Counted from the first letter of the stretch, positions 8,303 to 16,872 are shown. The stretch is DNA of 64,000 bases from Acidimicrobiales bacterium (GCA_029242745.1 JAQWTI010000005.1:62001-126000), one strand, 5' to 3'. The notes: a model not told the origin generated them from the sequence alone. Translations and numbers: made by a program.

Positions 8303-9511
8303 TTATGTCCTTAGATGTCTACGGAAAGGAAGTTCCGTGAGGTGACCCTCCAGTTCGTACTCACAATCGCCCGATAGCCAAACCAGCAACACCTCGTTTC
8401 CTTCAACAGCAGCTGAGGAATCAACGTGCGCTAACCCAACAATTGTTTTCAGGGTGTACGCCCAAGTAAGACTTGTTACGTAACCAACTGCTTCAGACTC
8501 TTTATTCAACTGATAAATATTTCTGCTTACCTTCGGCAACGCCGGTCCAAATTCAATTTCCATCAGATTACGAACAGAATCGTCAGTTAGTTCAAGTCCA
8601 ATCAAGCGATCTGGTGGTCCGCCAGCAGCCTCTTCCTCGATTAGGGCTTGCCTGCCAACAAATTTTTCTTTAGAAAAATCGACAAACCGACCAAGGTTCA
8701 ATTCGCCAGGTGAACACTCCTGCCGATTGTCAGGGTAGGAATCAACCCCATGCCAGATCCCTGCCCCCTTGTAGTCGGATCCGATAATTAGCAATCCAGC
8801 TTCGACTCGCGCTACGTCGATGGCATACTCGCCCGCTGGAATCAGATCGAAGGGGGCCCCGGACTCAAAAAGGGCATCCCAAACATTTTCGGCGACCTCC
8901 GGAGCTACCCATAGTTCGTATCCGAGCTCACCAGTGAAGCCCTGGCGTATTACACGAACTTCAGATCCACCTATCTCGCAAACTCTGCTTCTCGAAAATC
9001 TGAGGTCCGCAAGAGACCCTCCAGTGGCGCTTTCAAGGAGATCTCGCGACTTCGGACCCTGTAGCGCCAAGATCCCAAAGGTGCCCGTTATGTCAACGAC
9101 ATCAACCTCGAGGTCGTTACTAAACAATCTGAACCAGTCCTCATTGGGCCCTGCTACCAAAATAAAGGAGCTCTCTTGGTCTCGCAATATCAGGCCATCA
9201 CCGACCACTTTCCCCGCTTGGTTGCACCAAGGAGTGTAGATAATCTGTCCAATTTCTTGGCCAGAAACATCACGAGTGACCACATCGTTAATCAACTGCA
9301 ATGCATCAGGCCCGTAAATATGCAACTTCCAGAGCGGCGACATTTCATTAACCGTTGCACTTTCACGCATAGCAGCCAATTCTTTGCGCGGATCCGTATA
9401 AACGTCGACAACAAAATAATCACCCCACCGGTACCACTCACCCGTGGAAGTGGCAGCTTCCGTTCGCGAATGGAACGGAGTTCCCATGACTCGAGTCGCT
9501 GGATTACTCAT
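8303..9511 (-). CDS. GcvT-like aminomethyltransferase (folate-dependent demethylase family)
   Basis: The product is 402 residues, with the T-protein fold: N-terminal WKLHIYGPDALQLINDVVTRD, the central FGILALQGPKSRDLL, and RQGFTGELGYELWV. The family moves a one-carbon unit from a methylated amine to tetrahydrofolate, as in glycine cleavage, dimethylglycine/sarcosine demethylation and DMSP demethylation. No glycine cleavage H or P protein is nearby, so a stand-alone demethylase role is more likely than glycine cleavage. Its ATG overlaps the stop of the ABC ATPase gene (ATGA at 9508-9511), which suggests translational coupling between uptake and the first catabolic step. Substrate is inferred only from context. 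Confidence 0.82.
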   Translation of the reverse strand: MSNPATRVMGTPFHSRTEAATSTGEWYRWGDYFVVDVYTDPRKELAAMRESATVNEMSPLWKLHIYGPDALQLINDVVTRDVSGQEIGQIIYTPWCNQAGKVVGDGLILRDQESSFILVAGPNEDWFRLFSNDLEVDVVDITGTFGILALQGPKSRDLLESATGGSLADLRFSRSRVCEIGGSEVRVIRQGFTGELGYELWVAPEVAENVWDALFESGAPFDLIPAGEYAIDVARVEAGLLIIGSDYKGAGIWHGVDSYPDNRQECSPGELNLGRFVDFSKEKFVGRQALIEEEAAGGPPDRLIGLELTDDSVRNLMEIEFGPALPKVSRNIYQLNKESEAVGYVTSLTWAYTLKTIVGLAHVDSSAAVEGNEVLLVWLSGDCEYELEGHLTELPFRRHLRT

Positions 9512-10365
9512 TTATCTAACTCATTATCTATATAGATCGGGTGATCCTGATCAGCTTTATCCAACGATTCAGTCAATCTGTCACAAAGTTGATGGAACTC
9601 AGGCGTGAGCATCAATGCACGGTCGCGCGGGCGATCAAAAGGCACTTTTTCGATCAGTTTGATCTGGCCAGGCCGTTCGGTGAGCACAACGAGTCGGTCC
9701 GCCAGGAACACCGCTTCCTCCACCGAATGGGTGATCAACAAGGTCGTGATTGAGTCACGAGACCAAATGTCCTGGAGTTCAATATTCATTTGTCTACGTG
9801 TAACAGCGTCAAGAGCACCGAACGGCTCATCCAGGAGAAGAACATCCGGCTTGAGAGCAAGCGCTCGAGCTATGGCGATTCTCTGCTTCATGCCGCCAGA
9901 CAACTGTTTCGGTCTGGATTTCTCAAAACCAGCCATCCCAACTAGGGAGATAAGGCTCTCTATTCTTTCAGGATCGGGCCGGACTCCCGCAGCCCGGAAG
10001 GGCAACGCCACATTCTCCCAGGCGGTGAGCCAAGGAAGCAGCGCATGATCTTGAAAGGCAACCCCTAGCCGGTGACCTTTCGCCAGCTCCGAAGGCTCGG
10101 CACCATTAATACGAACTTCACCCTCTGTAGGCATCTCAAGAGAAGCGATCATCCGAAGGATCGTGGACTTGCCACAACCCGATGGACCAATAATCGCCAC
10201 AAATTCACCTTCAGCAATATTGATTGAAACTCCATCAACAGCCCGCAAACGCTTGCCTTGCCCAAGATCAAACTCCTTGACAACGCTACGCACCGCGATT
10301 CCCGCTTCTGCAAGAGCGTGCACCCGAGAAGCATCATTCTCTGTCTGGAAAGTGTCTCTATCCAT
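9508..10365 (-). CDS. ABC transporter ATP-binding protein, nitrate/sulfonate/taurine (SsuB/TauB) type
   Basis: The 285-residue protein has Walker A GPSGCGKST, Q-loop FQDHALLPWLTAWENV, signature LSGGMKQRIAIARAL, Walker B VLLLDEPFGALD and switch THSVEEA. This matches the NitT/TauT subfamily that works with NMT1/THI5-like receptors, and the C-terminal domain of the receptor encoded just upstream is of that type. No permease gene is found between 1 and 16 kb, so the membrane partner must be encoded elsewhere. The start is separated from the receptor gene by 183 bases containing a strong hairpin; the stop overlaps the GcvT-like start. Confidence 0.93.
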   Translation of the reverse strand: MDRDTFQTENDASRVHALAEAGIAVRSVVKEFDLGQGKRLRAVDGVSINIAEGEFVAIIGPSGCGKSTILRMIASLEMPTEGEVRINGAEPSELAKGHRLGVAFQDHALLPWLTAWENVALPFRAAGVRPDPERIESLISLVGMAGFEKSRPKQLSGGMKQRIAIARALALKPDVLLLDEPFGALDAVTRRQMNIELQDIWSRDSITTLLITHSVEEAVFLADRLVVLTERPGQIKLIEKVPFDRPRDRALMLTPEFHQLCDRLTESLDKADQDHPIYIDNELDK

Positions 10366-10482
10366 GGAAACGAAACCCTCTTGTTACTAAACCGATGCAT
10401 TAATCGAGGAACTCTCAAATACTTCTTGGCCTGAACCCAACCAGAAGAACCTAAAAGAGGTCACGTGCTGAAATGGAACTGC

Positions 10483-10519
10483 CGTGTGTGGGTACCCAAA
10501 GAGCGGGTACCCACACACG
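10483..10519 (-). terminator. strong intercistronic hairpin between receptor and ATPase genes
   Basis: A perfect 15-base inverted repeat with a seven-base loop lies 30 bases after the receptor stop codon (arms 10483-10497 and 10505-10519). No run of T follows on the minus strand, so it is not a classic intrinsic terminator. It may stabilise the receptor mRNA or partly terminate, giving more receptor than ATPase. That role is inferred; the structure is read directly. Confidence 0.6.
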
Positions 10520-10548
10520 TTGCCTGCGAGCAGGCTGTAAACCAAGCT

Positions 10549-12621
10549 CTAGTTGCTGCAATCCAAGAGCGAAGGTCGACAATCTCCAAATGCCTCATCG
10601 AGGACCGACGTATCGATCATCAAAGCAGGATCAGGAAGAGGATCAACTCCACTCAACTCCAAGACATCCCACATCGGGCCCGTCATCAAGTCGTAATCGA
10701 GGGTGAAGAGGCCGTCCGTTGCAGTCAGGTCGCTTTCCATTAGCGGCACCTGCGCGTAATGAATGTAGATCTGGTATGAGATGTCCATACCCACATCCAC
10801 GCCACCACCCAAATTGGGGGAGCCGTTGTACATCACATCCATCGCTGTTTCAGGATCAGCAAATGTTGCCTCCCAACCCTTGACGAGCGCCCGCATCATC
10901 CCGACGACCGCTTCACGATTGTTGTCGAGGAAATCCCGACTAGTGAAGACGATGTCGTCATAGACCTGCTGGCCCATCTCGGCATACGAAACAGCAATAT
11001 TTTCAATTCCCATGCCGTCTAGCACCACGGGATGACTATTCATGTAATTGACCATTCCGTCAACTAAGCCCTCAGCCACCGGCGATGGATCCCATCCCAC
11101 CGGGACCATCTCATAGCATCCCGGCTCAAGGCCATTCTGCAGAAGCAGAGCGTCAAGGGGAATGATGTCACCAGGTGTTGCACCAATCTTCTTGCCACAA
11201 ATATCTGCAGCTGTATAGATCGGATTGGCGGGCAAAGAACTAATACCAAGAATTCCTTGCTGGAGCCTTGTTCCAAGTATTACGAAATCTTCACCCTCGT
11301 TGACAGATTCAGCAATCATGTTCAAATTGCCAAACCCGACATCCGCTGCACCACCCGCAAGGATCTGAGTGGGATGAGGAACATTGGGCCCACCAAACTC
11401 AAAGATTGGCTCGATGCACTCATCTGTGAAATACCCAAGTTCGTCAGCCATGTAATAGCCAGCGAAACCTGGGTCGGCTATCCAGTTCAGCCTCATCCGG
11501 ATTGGAGTGAAATCGCCACATGCCTGTTCTTCTTCAGGAGCAGCACCAATAAACGGCACAGCAAACGATCCATCCAAAACCCCCGCTAGTCGAGCGTTGA
11601 ACAAGTCCATTGTTTCAGCAGGAATTTCCGCAGCAGCGAAGTCAGAATGCACAAACAACTCAAATGCGCCCTCACTCATTGGGGTGTTTATGTACTCCTG
11701 CCAGTTGCCATTTTCGATGTCTTCCACCATCATCCGGAAGTTCACACCGAACTTGGACCACATCGAAGCAACAACGTTTCCAGGAGCCAAAGCTGACTCG
11801 TCATACACATAACCAAAGCCTGACAGGTCTCGTTCACCAACTTCGGCAAGCATCCCAAAAGAGTTGGCGTTACCACAGGCCATGAACACATCTGCGCCCT
11901 GATCCGCCTGGGCAGCAGTTGCTTCCTTCGCAAGCGCTGCATCTATCCAACTGCCAAGGAACGCATCAAGCCTTGTCGCAGCTGGATTGACCTCCTGTGC
12001 CCCGATGAGGAAAGCTTCAACTGACGCCCGACATACAGGGATGTCGTAACCAGAATTGGAACCCAAGATCCCTGTCTCAGAGATACCGCCAGCAAGGATC
12101 CCAGCGAGATAAGCAGGCTCATGCATATTCATCGCGTAATCAACGACATTCGGCCCTTCGACCCCACACCAACCTCCGCACGATCCTTGCCAAGCAAAGT
12201 GGCTATTGGGGAAGTCTGGCGCCAACTCGTGGATCGGCGCTCCGTAGTCAAAGGAGTGACCAATGATTAGATCAACACCATCATTCGCAAAGCCACTCAT
12301 GACCCGGGTAGCACCCTGAGCATCGAACGGCGCGTTCTCTACGACCTGGAGATCAATTAGTCCTTCGGCTTCAAGTTCCTTGACACCCTCGTAAGCAGCC
12401 TGACACCACGAAAGATCATTTATCGCGCACGGTAAAAGGATGGCAACACTGACTTTTTCAGCCGTGTCCGACCCACTGTCATCTGCAGGTGCAGTCGTAG
12501 CAGGTGCGGCAGTAGTTGCAGGTGCTTCAGCAGCAGGTGCGGACCCTTCATCAGAATCCGAACCGCATGCCCCTGCCACAAGTGCAAATAAGCAAAGTAA
12601 CGAAATGATGCGTTTAGACAT
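10549..12621 (-). CDS. lipoprotein receptor fusing a BMP-type and an NMT1/THI5-type substrate-binding domain
   Basis: The preferred start gives 690 residues beginning MSKRIISLLCLF, with a GGGGGA site upstream. A lipoprotein signal ends at C19 (VAGAC), followed by an Ala/Thr/Pro-rich linker. Residues about 45-355 look like a BMP/PnrA receptor (SVAILLPCAINDLSWCQAAY, then GHSFDYGAPIHELAPDFP). Residues about 365-690 look like an NMT1/THI5 receptor (IRMRLNWIADPGFAGYYMAD, ILAGGAADVGFGN). The two halves belong to different transporter families, so the fusion is unusual. The downstream ATPase fits the second half. It is the first gene of the long minus-strand catabolic run and probably defines what is imported; the ligand is unknown. 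Confidence 0.9.
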   Translation of the reverse strand: MSKRIISLLCLFALVAGACGSDSDEGSAPAAEAPATTAAPATTAPADDSGSDTAEKVSVAILLPCAINDLSWCQAAYEGVKELEAEGLIDLQVVENAPFDAQGATRVMSGFANDGVDLIIGHSFDYGAPIHELAPDFPNSHFAWQGSCGGWCGVEGPNVVDYAMNMHEPAYLAGILAGGISETGILGSNSGYDIPVCRASVEAFLIGAQEVNPAATRLDAFLGSWIDAALAKEATAAQADQGADVFMACGNANSFGMLAEVGERDLSGFGYVYDESALAPGNVVASMWSKFGVNFRMMVEDIENGNWQEYINTPMSEGAFELFVHSDFAAAEIPAETMDLFNARLAGVLDGSFAVPFIGAAPEEEQACGDFTPIRMRLNWIADPGFAGYYMADELGYFTDECIEPIFEFGGPNVPHPTQILAGGAADVGFGNLNMIAESVNEGEDFVILGTRLQQGILGISSLPANPIYTAADICGKKIGATPGDIIPLDALLLQNGLEPGCYEMVPVGWDPSPVAEGLVDGMVNYMNSHPVVLDGMGIENIAVSYAEMGQQVYDDIVFTSRDFLDNNREAVVGMMRALVKGWEATFADPETAMDVMYNGSPNLGGGVDVGMDISYQIYIHYAQVPLMESDLTATDGLFTLDYDLMTGPMWDVLELSGVDPLPDPALMIDTSVLDEAFGDCRPSLLDCSN

Positions 12622-12912
12622 CCAGTATCCCCCAATATCTAGCCCGACCACAAGGTCGGTATTGGTGGGGACCCCCGGATGGCAAATAAATCGGTCCCTC
12701 TTCCACCTCCGGACAAACTTTGTTCTATCACAACTTTTACTTATGTGCGACCGTCACTTGAATTGAAATCCTCAAACCACTCAATGGACTAACAAGGAGT
12801 GAATCCTGCTCTTGATTCAGCACCCCGGTAACCCGCTAGTTTCACAGCCGCACATCAGCCTTCCGCAACTGACAATAAGCGCGACCTGACAAAGATCGAG
12901 GAGAATAAAGCG
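12622..12912. promoter_or_regulatory. divergent intergenic region, expected promoters for both catabolic operons
   Basis: This 291-base gap separates the minus-strand receptor operon from the plus-strand dehydrogenase/P450/HD genes. Promoters for both must lie here or within. I see no convincing -35/-10 pair or long inverted repeat by eye. A GAGGAG ribosome binding site occurs just before the dehydrogenase ATG. No regulator gene is adjacent. Confidence 0.4.
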
Positions 12913-13869
12913 ATGAATCAAGAACAATTGCCTACGAGAGTTCTAGTAGTCGGCGCGGGCACAATGGGTCATTCGATAGCACAAGTTTTTGCTCAAGCAG
13001 GACTCGTTGTTGACCTAGCTGATACCAAAACTGAAACCCTAGATTTGGCTCTCAAAAATATTGAAACAAACATGTCGACTATAAAAAAGTTTGAAGGATT
13101 GTCTTCGAATGAGACTAAAAAGTCTATTAAACTTACGTTAGACAAAATTAAACCAACAGTAGACCTGCCTGCGGCTGCATCGAATGCTGATATTGTATTT
13201 GAAGCAGTTTATGAATCTGTAGAAGCAAAACAAACAGTTTTTAATATTTTAGAAAAACATATTTTAAAAGAAACAATAATCGCAAGCAACACGTCAGTGC
13301 TTGACTTGTTTAAAGAAACAAATCTTCGTTATCCAGAACGTCTCGTGTGCGCTCACTGGTTTGCACCTCCTCACATCGTTCCTCTCGTAGAAGTCGTGGG
13401 TGGACCTGATACGTCCGAAGACGTTGTAAACCAAACCGTTTCATTTCTTACGTCAGTTGGAAAACGACCATTGGTAATGAAGAAATTTATTCCTGGCTTC
13501 ATTGCAAACAGAATCATGATGGCGATGGCGGACGCAGCTGAAGAACTCCTCGATTCAGATGCTGCCACGCCCGAAGATATTGACTACGCAATTATGACGA
13601 GTGTCGGTGTCCGTCTTGGTGTAGTTGGCATTTTTCAGAGCTTAGATTTTAATGGATTAGACCTTATTGCAGGAGACAGAAGTCTTAATGAACTTCCTGA
13701 TTACCTCCGAACAAAACTCCAAAATGGTGATCTTGGTGTTAAAACTGGCCGAGGCATATATCAGTACGAAGCCGATTCACAGACCCAGAGTTTAAGGCAG
13801 CGAGACCTTTCTTATCTTGCTGTACTAAAGGCGCTTGAAGGTAGCAGCAACTTTCGTCCACTTCGTTGA
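12913..13869 (+). CDS. 3-hydroxyacyl-CoA dehydrogenase family hydroxyacid dehydrogenase (carnitine-dehydrogenase-like candidate)
   Basis: The 318-residue protein has the NAD-binding motif VLVVGAGTMGHSIAQVFAQA, an acidic residue at the end of strand two (VDLAD), and the catalytic segment AHWFAPPHIVPLVEVVGG. The C-terminal domain motif PGFIANRIM is also present. The PPH after the catalytic His resembles L-carnitine and L-gulonate dehydrogenases more than classical 3-hydroxybutyryl-CoA dehydrogenase, which has HFFNP. If it oxidises carnitine, the product dehydrocarnitine is a known BKACE substrate; this is inference. The gene is strikingly AT-rich, with AAA and ATT codons, unlike its neighbours, which suggests separate acquisition. 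GAGGAG precedes the ATG. Confidence 0.8.
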   Translation: MNQEQLPTRVLVVGAGTMGHSIAQVFAQAGLVVDLADTKTETLDLALKNIETNMSTIKKFEGLSSNETKKSIKLTLDKIKPTVDLPAAASNADIVFEAVYESVEAKQTVFNILEKHILKETIIASNTSVLDLFKETNLRYPERLVCAHWFAPPHIVPLVEVVGGPDTSEDVVNQTVSFLTSVGKRPLVMKKFIPGFIANRIMMAMADAAEELLDSDAATPEDIDYAIMTSVGVRLGVVGIFQSLDFNGLDLIAGDRSLNELPDYLRTKLQNGDLGVKTGRGIYQYEADSQTQSLRQRDLSYLAVLKALEGSSNFRPLR

Positions 13870-13926
13870 CACCAATAATATTTATTAATAAACCTGTTAC
13901 TCAACTAAGTAAAGGTGGCTCACACC

Positions 13927-15150
13927 ATGGATTTATCTAACGAATCCGATGCCATTAAGCCAGTTGCAGACCCCGCTACCGATTATGACCTCCTTGATAA
14001 GTCATACGTGGAGAACCCACTGCCAATCTGGGACGACCTTCGCCAACGTTGCCCTATAGCCCACACAGAGCGGTGGGGAGGCTCATGGATGCCTACTCGT
14101 TACAAGGACGTCCAAGCGCTGGCTAGGAAAGTTCCAATTCTCTCTTCCCTTTCCAACATGGCGTTTGATCTCCCTGAAGGGCTGAATTCTGACCTACTCA
14201 CCGGTCCCAAAGCGGGCGCTCCTATCAGTGCAGACCCTCCTGAACAGACTTGGACGCGGCAAGCGCTGCTTCCCCACTTCACGCGCACAGCCGTTGAAAC
14301 ACAGCGATCCTTTACGGAGGGAGTGTGCGAAAATCTCATTGACTCATTTATCGAAGACGGGAGATGCGATGCCGCATCGCAGTATGCCGAACAGTTAACT
14401 CCACAAGTCCTCATACACATCCTTGGCCTAGACAAAGATGCTGGCGCCGAGCTAACCGGCTGGGTAAACAACCTTCTGGATGTCGGCCTCGAAGGCACCG
14501 AATGGACCAGGTACTGGCACTTGATTAGAAATTTTTTTGCCAAAGAGGTCCAGAACCGTCGGGCCTATCCGCGCAACGACTTCATTTCAGCGCTGAGCCA
14601 AGCCAAATTTGGTGAAGAACTATTCCCTGAGGAAATAGTCGTGGGAATGTGTGCTCTGCAACTAGTCGCCGGGATAGACACCACTTGGTCCGTTATCAGT
14701 TCTGCAATCTGGCATTTTGCTACCCACCAGATAGACCGACAAAGAATGGTGTCAGACCCATCACTATGGAATAGCGCCGTCGAGGAAATGTTGCGGTTCT
14801 ATTCCCCCGTAACCGCAGGTCGGAACGCTCTTGAAGAGACGGCTTATGCCGGCGTAATATTTCAACCTGGAGACAAGGTTCTGCTGAACTTCCCAGCCGC
14901 CAACCACGATCCAGAGATCTTCGAAGATCCCCACACGGTACGGCTCGACCGAGAAGATAACCGTCATATTGCCTTTGGTGTTGGAATCCACCGATGCACC
15001 GGGCTTCACCTCGCCCGGATGGAGATACAAGTTGCACTCAGGGCATGGTTCCATCGGATTCCAAACTTCACCATTGAAGACCCGGAAGCCGTCATCTGGG
15101 CTGGTGGAGGCACCCGAGGTCCACGATGCGTCCCTGTGCTATTCACTTGA
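13927..15150 (+). CDS. cytochrome P450
   Basis: The product is 407 residues from the ATG at 13927; an upstream GTG at 13915 belongs to the AAAGGTGG ribosome binding site. The I-helix oxygen-activation motif AGIDTTW, the K-helix EEMLR and the heme-binding FGVGIHRCTG with its cysteine ligand are all present. It is a soluble bacterial P450 with no membrane anchor; ferredoxin and reductase partners are not encoded nearby. Context with a Rieske oxygenase and GcvT-like protein would fit oxidative N-demethylation or hydroxylation of a small amine, but the substrate cannot be assigned. It follows the dehydrogenase gene by 57 bases and is probably cotranscribed. Confidence 0.95.
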   Translation: MDLSNESDAIKPVADPATDYDLLDKSYVENPLPIWDDLRQRCPIAHTERWGGSWMPTRYKDVQALARKVPILSSLSNMAFDLPEGLNSDLLTGPKAGAPISADPPEQTWTRQALLPHFTRTAVETQRSFTEGVCENLIDSFIEDGRCDAASQYAEQLTPQVLIHILGLDKDAGAELTGWVNNLLDVGLEGTEWTRYWHLIRNFFAKEVQNRRAYPRNDFISALSQAKFGEELFPEEIVVGMCALQLVAGIDTTWSVISSAIWHFATHQIDRQRMVSDPSLWNSAVEEMLRFYSPVTAGRNALEETAYAGVIFQPGDKVLLNFPAANHDPEIFEDPHTVRLDREDNRHIAFGVGIHRCTGLHLARMEIQVALRAWFHRIPNFTIEDPEAVIWAGGGTRGPRCVPVLFT

Positions 15151-15278
15151 GATGATTCTCGGCCTAATCTCTGCCGGATCCAAGAGGGCTCGCAGGTGCC
15201 GCTAGAACTCTCTCCAGATCGGACGATGTCTCAACTAAAGATCTGCTGCAATTGCCCAAGGTCTAGAAGGATCCAACA

Positions 15279-15872
15279 ATGCCAAATCCAATAGTTAAAT
15301 CAACTTCGCTGAAGACAGTCAGTTTTGTTCGTATGGCGGACATGACCCTCAATGATGCAAAAATTATTACCGACCATTACGAGGCCCACGAATCTGAAGA
15401 CGTCGTAACCCAGGTGCTCGGACTCCTTCACCAGTTGAAAGGCCCAACGTTTGGCTATCAGATTGACCGCTTTGACCACAGCCTGCAATGTGCCACTCGG
15501 GCTCTACGTAATGGCGAACCCGACGAGATCGTGGTAGCAGCATTGCTACACGATGTAGGAGAATCAATTGCCCCGTGGAACCACAGTGCCGTAGCAGCAG
15601 AAATTCTTAAGCCCTATGTAGAAGAACGTACTTACTGGATTGTTCGGCATCACGGTCTCTTCCAGGGGTACTACTACCGCCATCTAGAAGGTGGGGACCG
15701 TAACGAGCGTGACATGTACCGAGACCACCAGTGGTTTGATGACTGCGTTGCCTTCTGTCAGGAATACGACCAAAACTGTTTTGAACCAGACTACGACGAA
15801 CTTCCGGTTGCAGAGTTCGAGCCTCTCGTCTCAGAATTCTTTAAAAATGGATTGAAGCAGCCGGGCTCCTAA
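15279..15872 (+). CDS. HD-domain protein, possibly PhnZ/TmpB-like diiron oxygenase
   Basis: The protein is 197 residues, with HD-fold metal motifs: H67 in FDHSLQCA, H91-D92 in LLHDVGE, H102 in WNHSA, and H124-H125 before GLFQGYYY. AGAAGGA precedes the ATG. Small HD proteins of this shape include PhnZ and TmpB, mixed-valent diiron oxygenases that cleave hydroxylated phosphonates; TmpB yields glycine betaine. I cannot confirm the gating Tyr/Glu pair of that group, so a phosphohydrolase role remains possible. It follows the P450 gene by 128 bases on the same strand and closes the catabolic block. Confidence 0.75.
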   Translation: MPNPIVKSTSLKTVSFVRMADMTLNDAKIITDHYEAHESEDVVTQVLGLLHQLKGPTFGYQIDRFDHSLQCATRALRNGEPDEIVVAALLHDVGESIAPWNHSAVAAEILKPYVEERTYWIVRHHGLFQGYYYRHLEGGDRNERDMYRDHQWFDDCVAFCQEYDQNCFEPDYDELPVAEFEPLVSEFFKNGLKQPGS

Positions 15873-15973
15873 CTAACAAACTGCCCAGTCGCAGTAACCA
15901 GAAAACAACCAAGGCCTACGACTGCGGCAATTAAGGCTGCAATAAGCGTCAAACAGCCACCATCCGGAAGCAT
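15869..15973 (-). CDS. possible 34-residue single-span membrane peptide
   Basis: A short minus-strand frame encodes a peptide with a clear hydrophobic core (LIAALIAAVVGLGCFLV). Its stop overlaps the end of the HD-domain gene on the other strand. No good ribosome binding site is visible. It is offered only because the gap has no other content and the hydrophobic pattern is clean. Confidence 0.22.
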   Translation of the reverse strand: MLPDGGCLTLIAALIAAVVGLGCFLVTATGQFVS

Positions 15974-16058
15974 CTAAGAAAAACCAACTCCCGCCAACAA
16001 CGCAGTCGTGAAAGAGACCAAATGTGGGCTCCAGAGCGGTCGCAATAGGCTACGGCCC

Positions 16059-16652
16059 ATGGATACTTCTAAAGTCAGGTCCGGCGCTGACCGCGACGAC
16101 CTTTCTGACGAGTCAAGTACCCAGCACCCCTTAGGGCCATTGGGCACATCCCTCGACAGCGCCGTCGACCAGGCCTGGGAACGGCTCCGGGGTCAGCCCA
16201 CACTGGATCGCGTGTTTTATATAGCTAGTGAACTAGGTGACTTCAGTCTGGTCTGGCACCTCTTGGGTACCGCTAAAGGAGTAATTGGCCGCCAAGGTAC
16301 ACGCGAGACAACACGGCTGGCCTTGGCGCTGTTTGCCGAGTCCGCACTAGTCAACGGAGTAGTCAAATCGGCGTTTCGCCGGGACCGACCAGTGCACGTT
16401 GGTGATCGCCCACACGATCTACGTCAGCCTCTTACCAGCAGTTTTCCGTCAGGCCACGCATCCGCTGCTTTCCTCGCTGCGACCCTGCTGTCGGAGCGGT
16501 CCAAAGTGAAGCCGGCTTGGTACGGTCTGGCCTCCATTGTCGCCGCATCACGGATCCACGTCCGAATGCACCACGCCAGCGACGTAGTAGTTGGAGCAGG
16601 AATCGGATTGGCTGTTGGTCGCACGATCCGAAAACTCTTCGCGCTTCGCTAA
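16059..16652 (+). CDS. PAP2-family phosphatase
   Basis: The acid phosphatase signature is complete: KSAFRRDRP, then SSFPSGHAS, then SRIHVRMHHASDVVVG, supplying the Lys-Arg, Ser-Gly-His and Arg-His-Asp catalytic residues. From the ATG at 16059 the product is 197 residues; a GTG at 16008 would add 17, and neither has a clear ribosome binding site. The N-terminus is polar, followed by a few moderately hydrophobic segments, so it is probably a small membrane-associated lipid or diphosphate phosphatase. It stands alone, convergent with the small gene at 16687. Confidence 0.85.
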   Translation: MDTSKVRSGADRDDLSDESSTQHPLGPLGTSLDSAVDQAWERLRGQPTLDRVFYIASELGDFSLVWHLLGTAKGVIGRQGTRETTRLALALFAESALVNGVVKSAFRRDRPVHVGDRPHDLRQPLTSSFPSGHASAAFLAATLLSERSKVKPAWYGLASIVAASRIHVRMHHASDVVVGAGIGLAVGRTIRKLFALR

Positions 16653-16686
16653 ACCACAATCTCGTCTAGTGACGAAACTCACGATT

Positions 16687-16872
16687 TCAATTAGTCGGCG
16701 CAGCCTCAAGTTCAGCGTCGCTCGAAGCAAGCAGCAGGCGAAGATCCAAGAGAAGGTCAGCCACCTCCGAGGCGGCGATCAACTCACGACTATGCGTGGT
16801 TCCCAAACCCCGGTCGATTATGGCGCGGATCTCGTCAATCGTCGCTGTATCGAGCATCTCGGTCACGGCCAC
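16687..16872 (-). CDS. small conserved-looking protein of unknown function (about 60 aa)
   Basis: The frame encodes a charged, helix-prone peptide (TIDEIRAIIDRGLGTTHSRE, then LLLDLRLLL). A second GTG two codons in is better placed relative to the GAGAGG site. It lies downstream of the F420 oxidoreductase on the same strand with a 110-base gap. No family recognised; leucine- and acid-rich composition and codon use look genuine. Confidence 0.5.
   Translation of the reverse strand: MAVTEMLDTATIDEIRAIIDRGLGTTHSRELIAASEVADLLLDLRLLLASSDAELEAAPTN

Noticed and set aside
9508-12621. Complete NitT/TauT ABC transporter
   Set aside because: No permease gene is present between receptor and ATPase or elsewhere in the first 16 kb.
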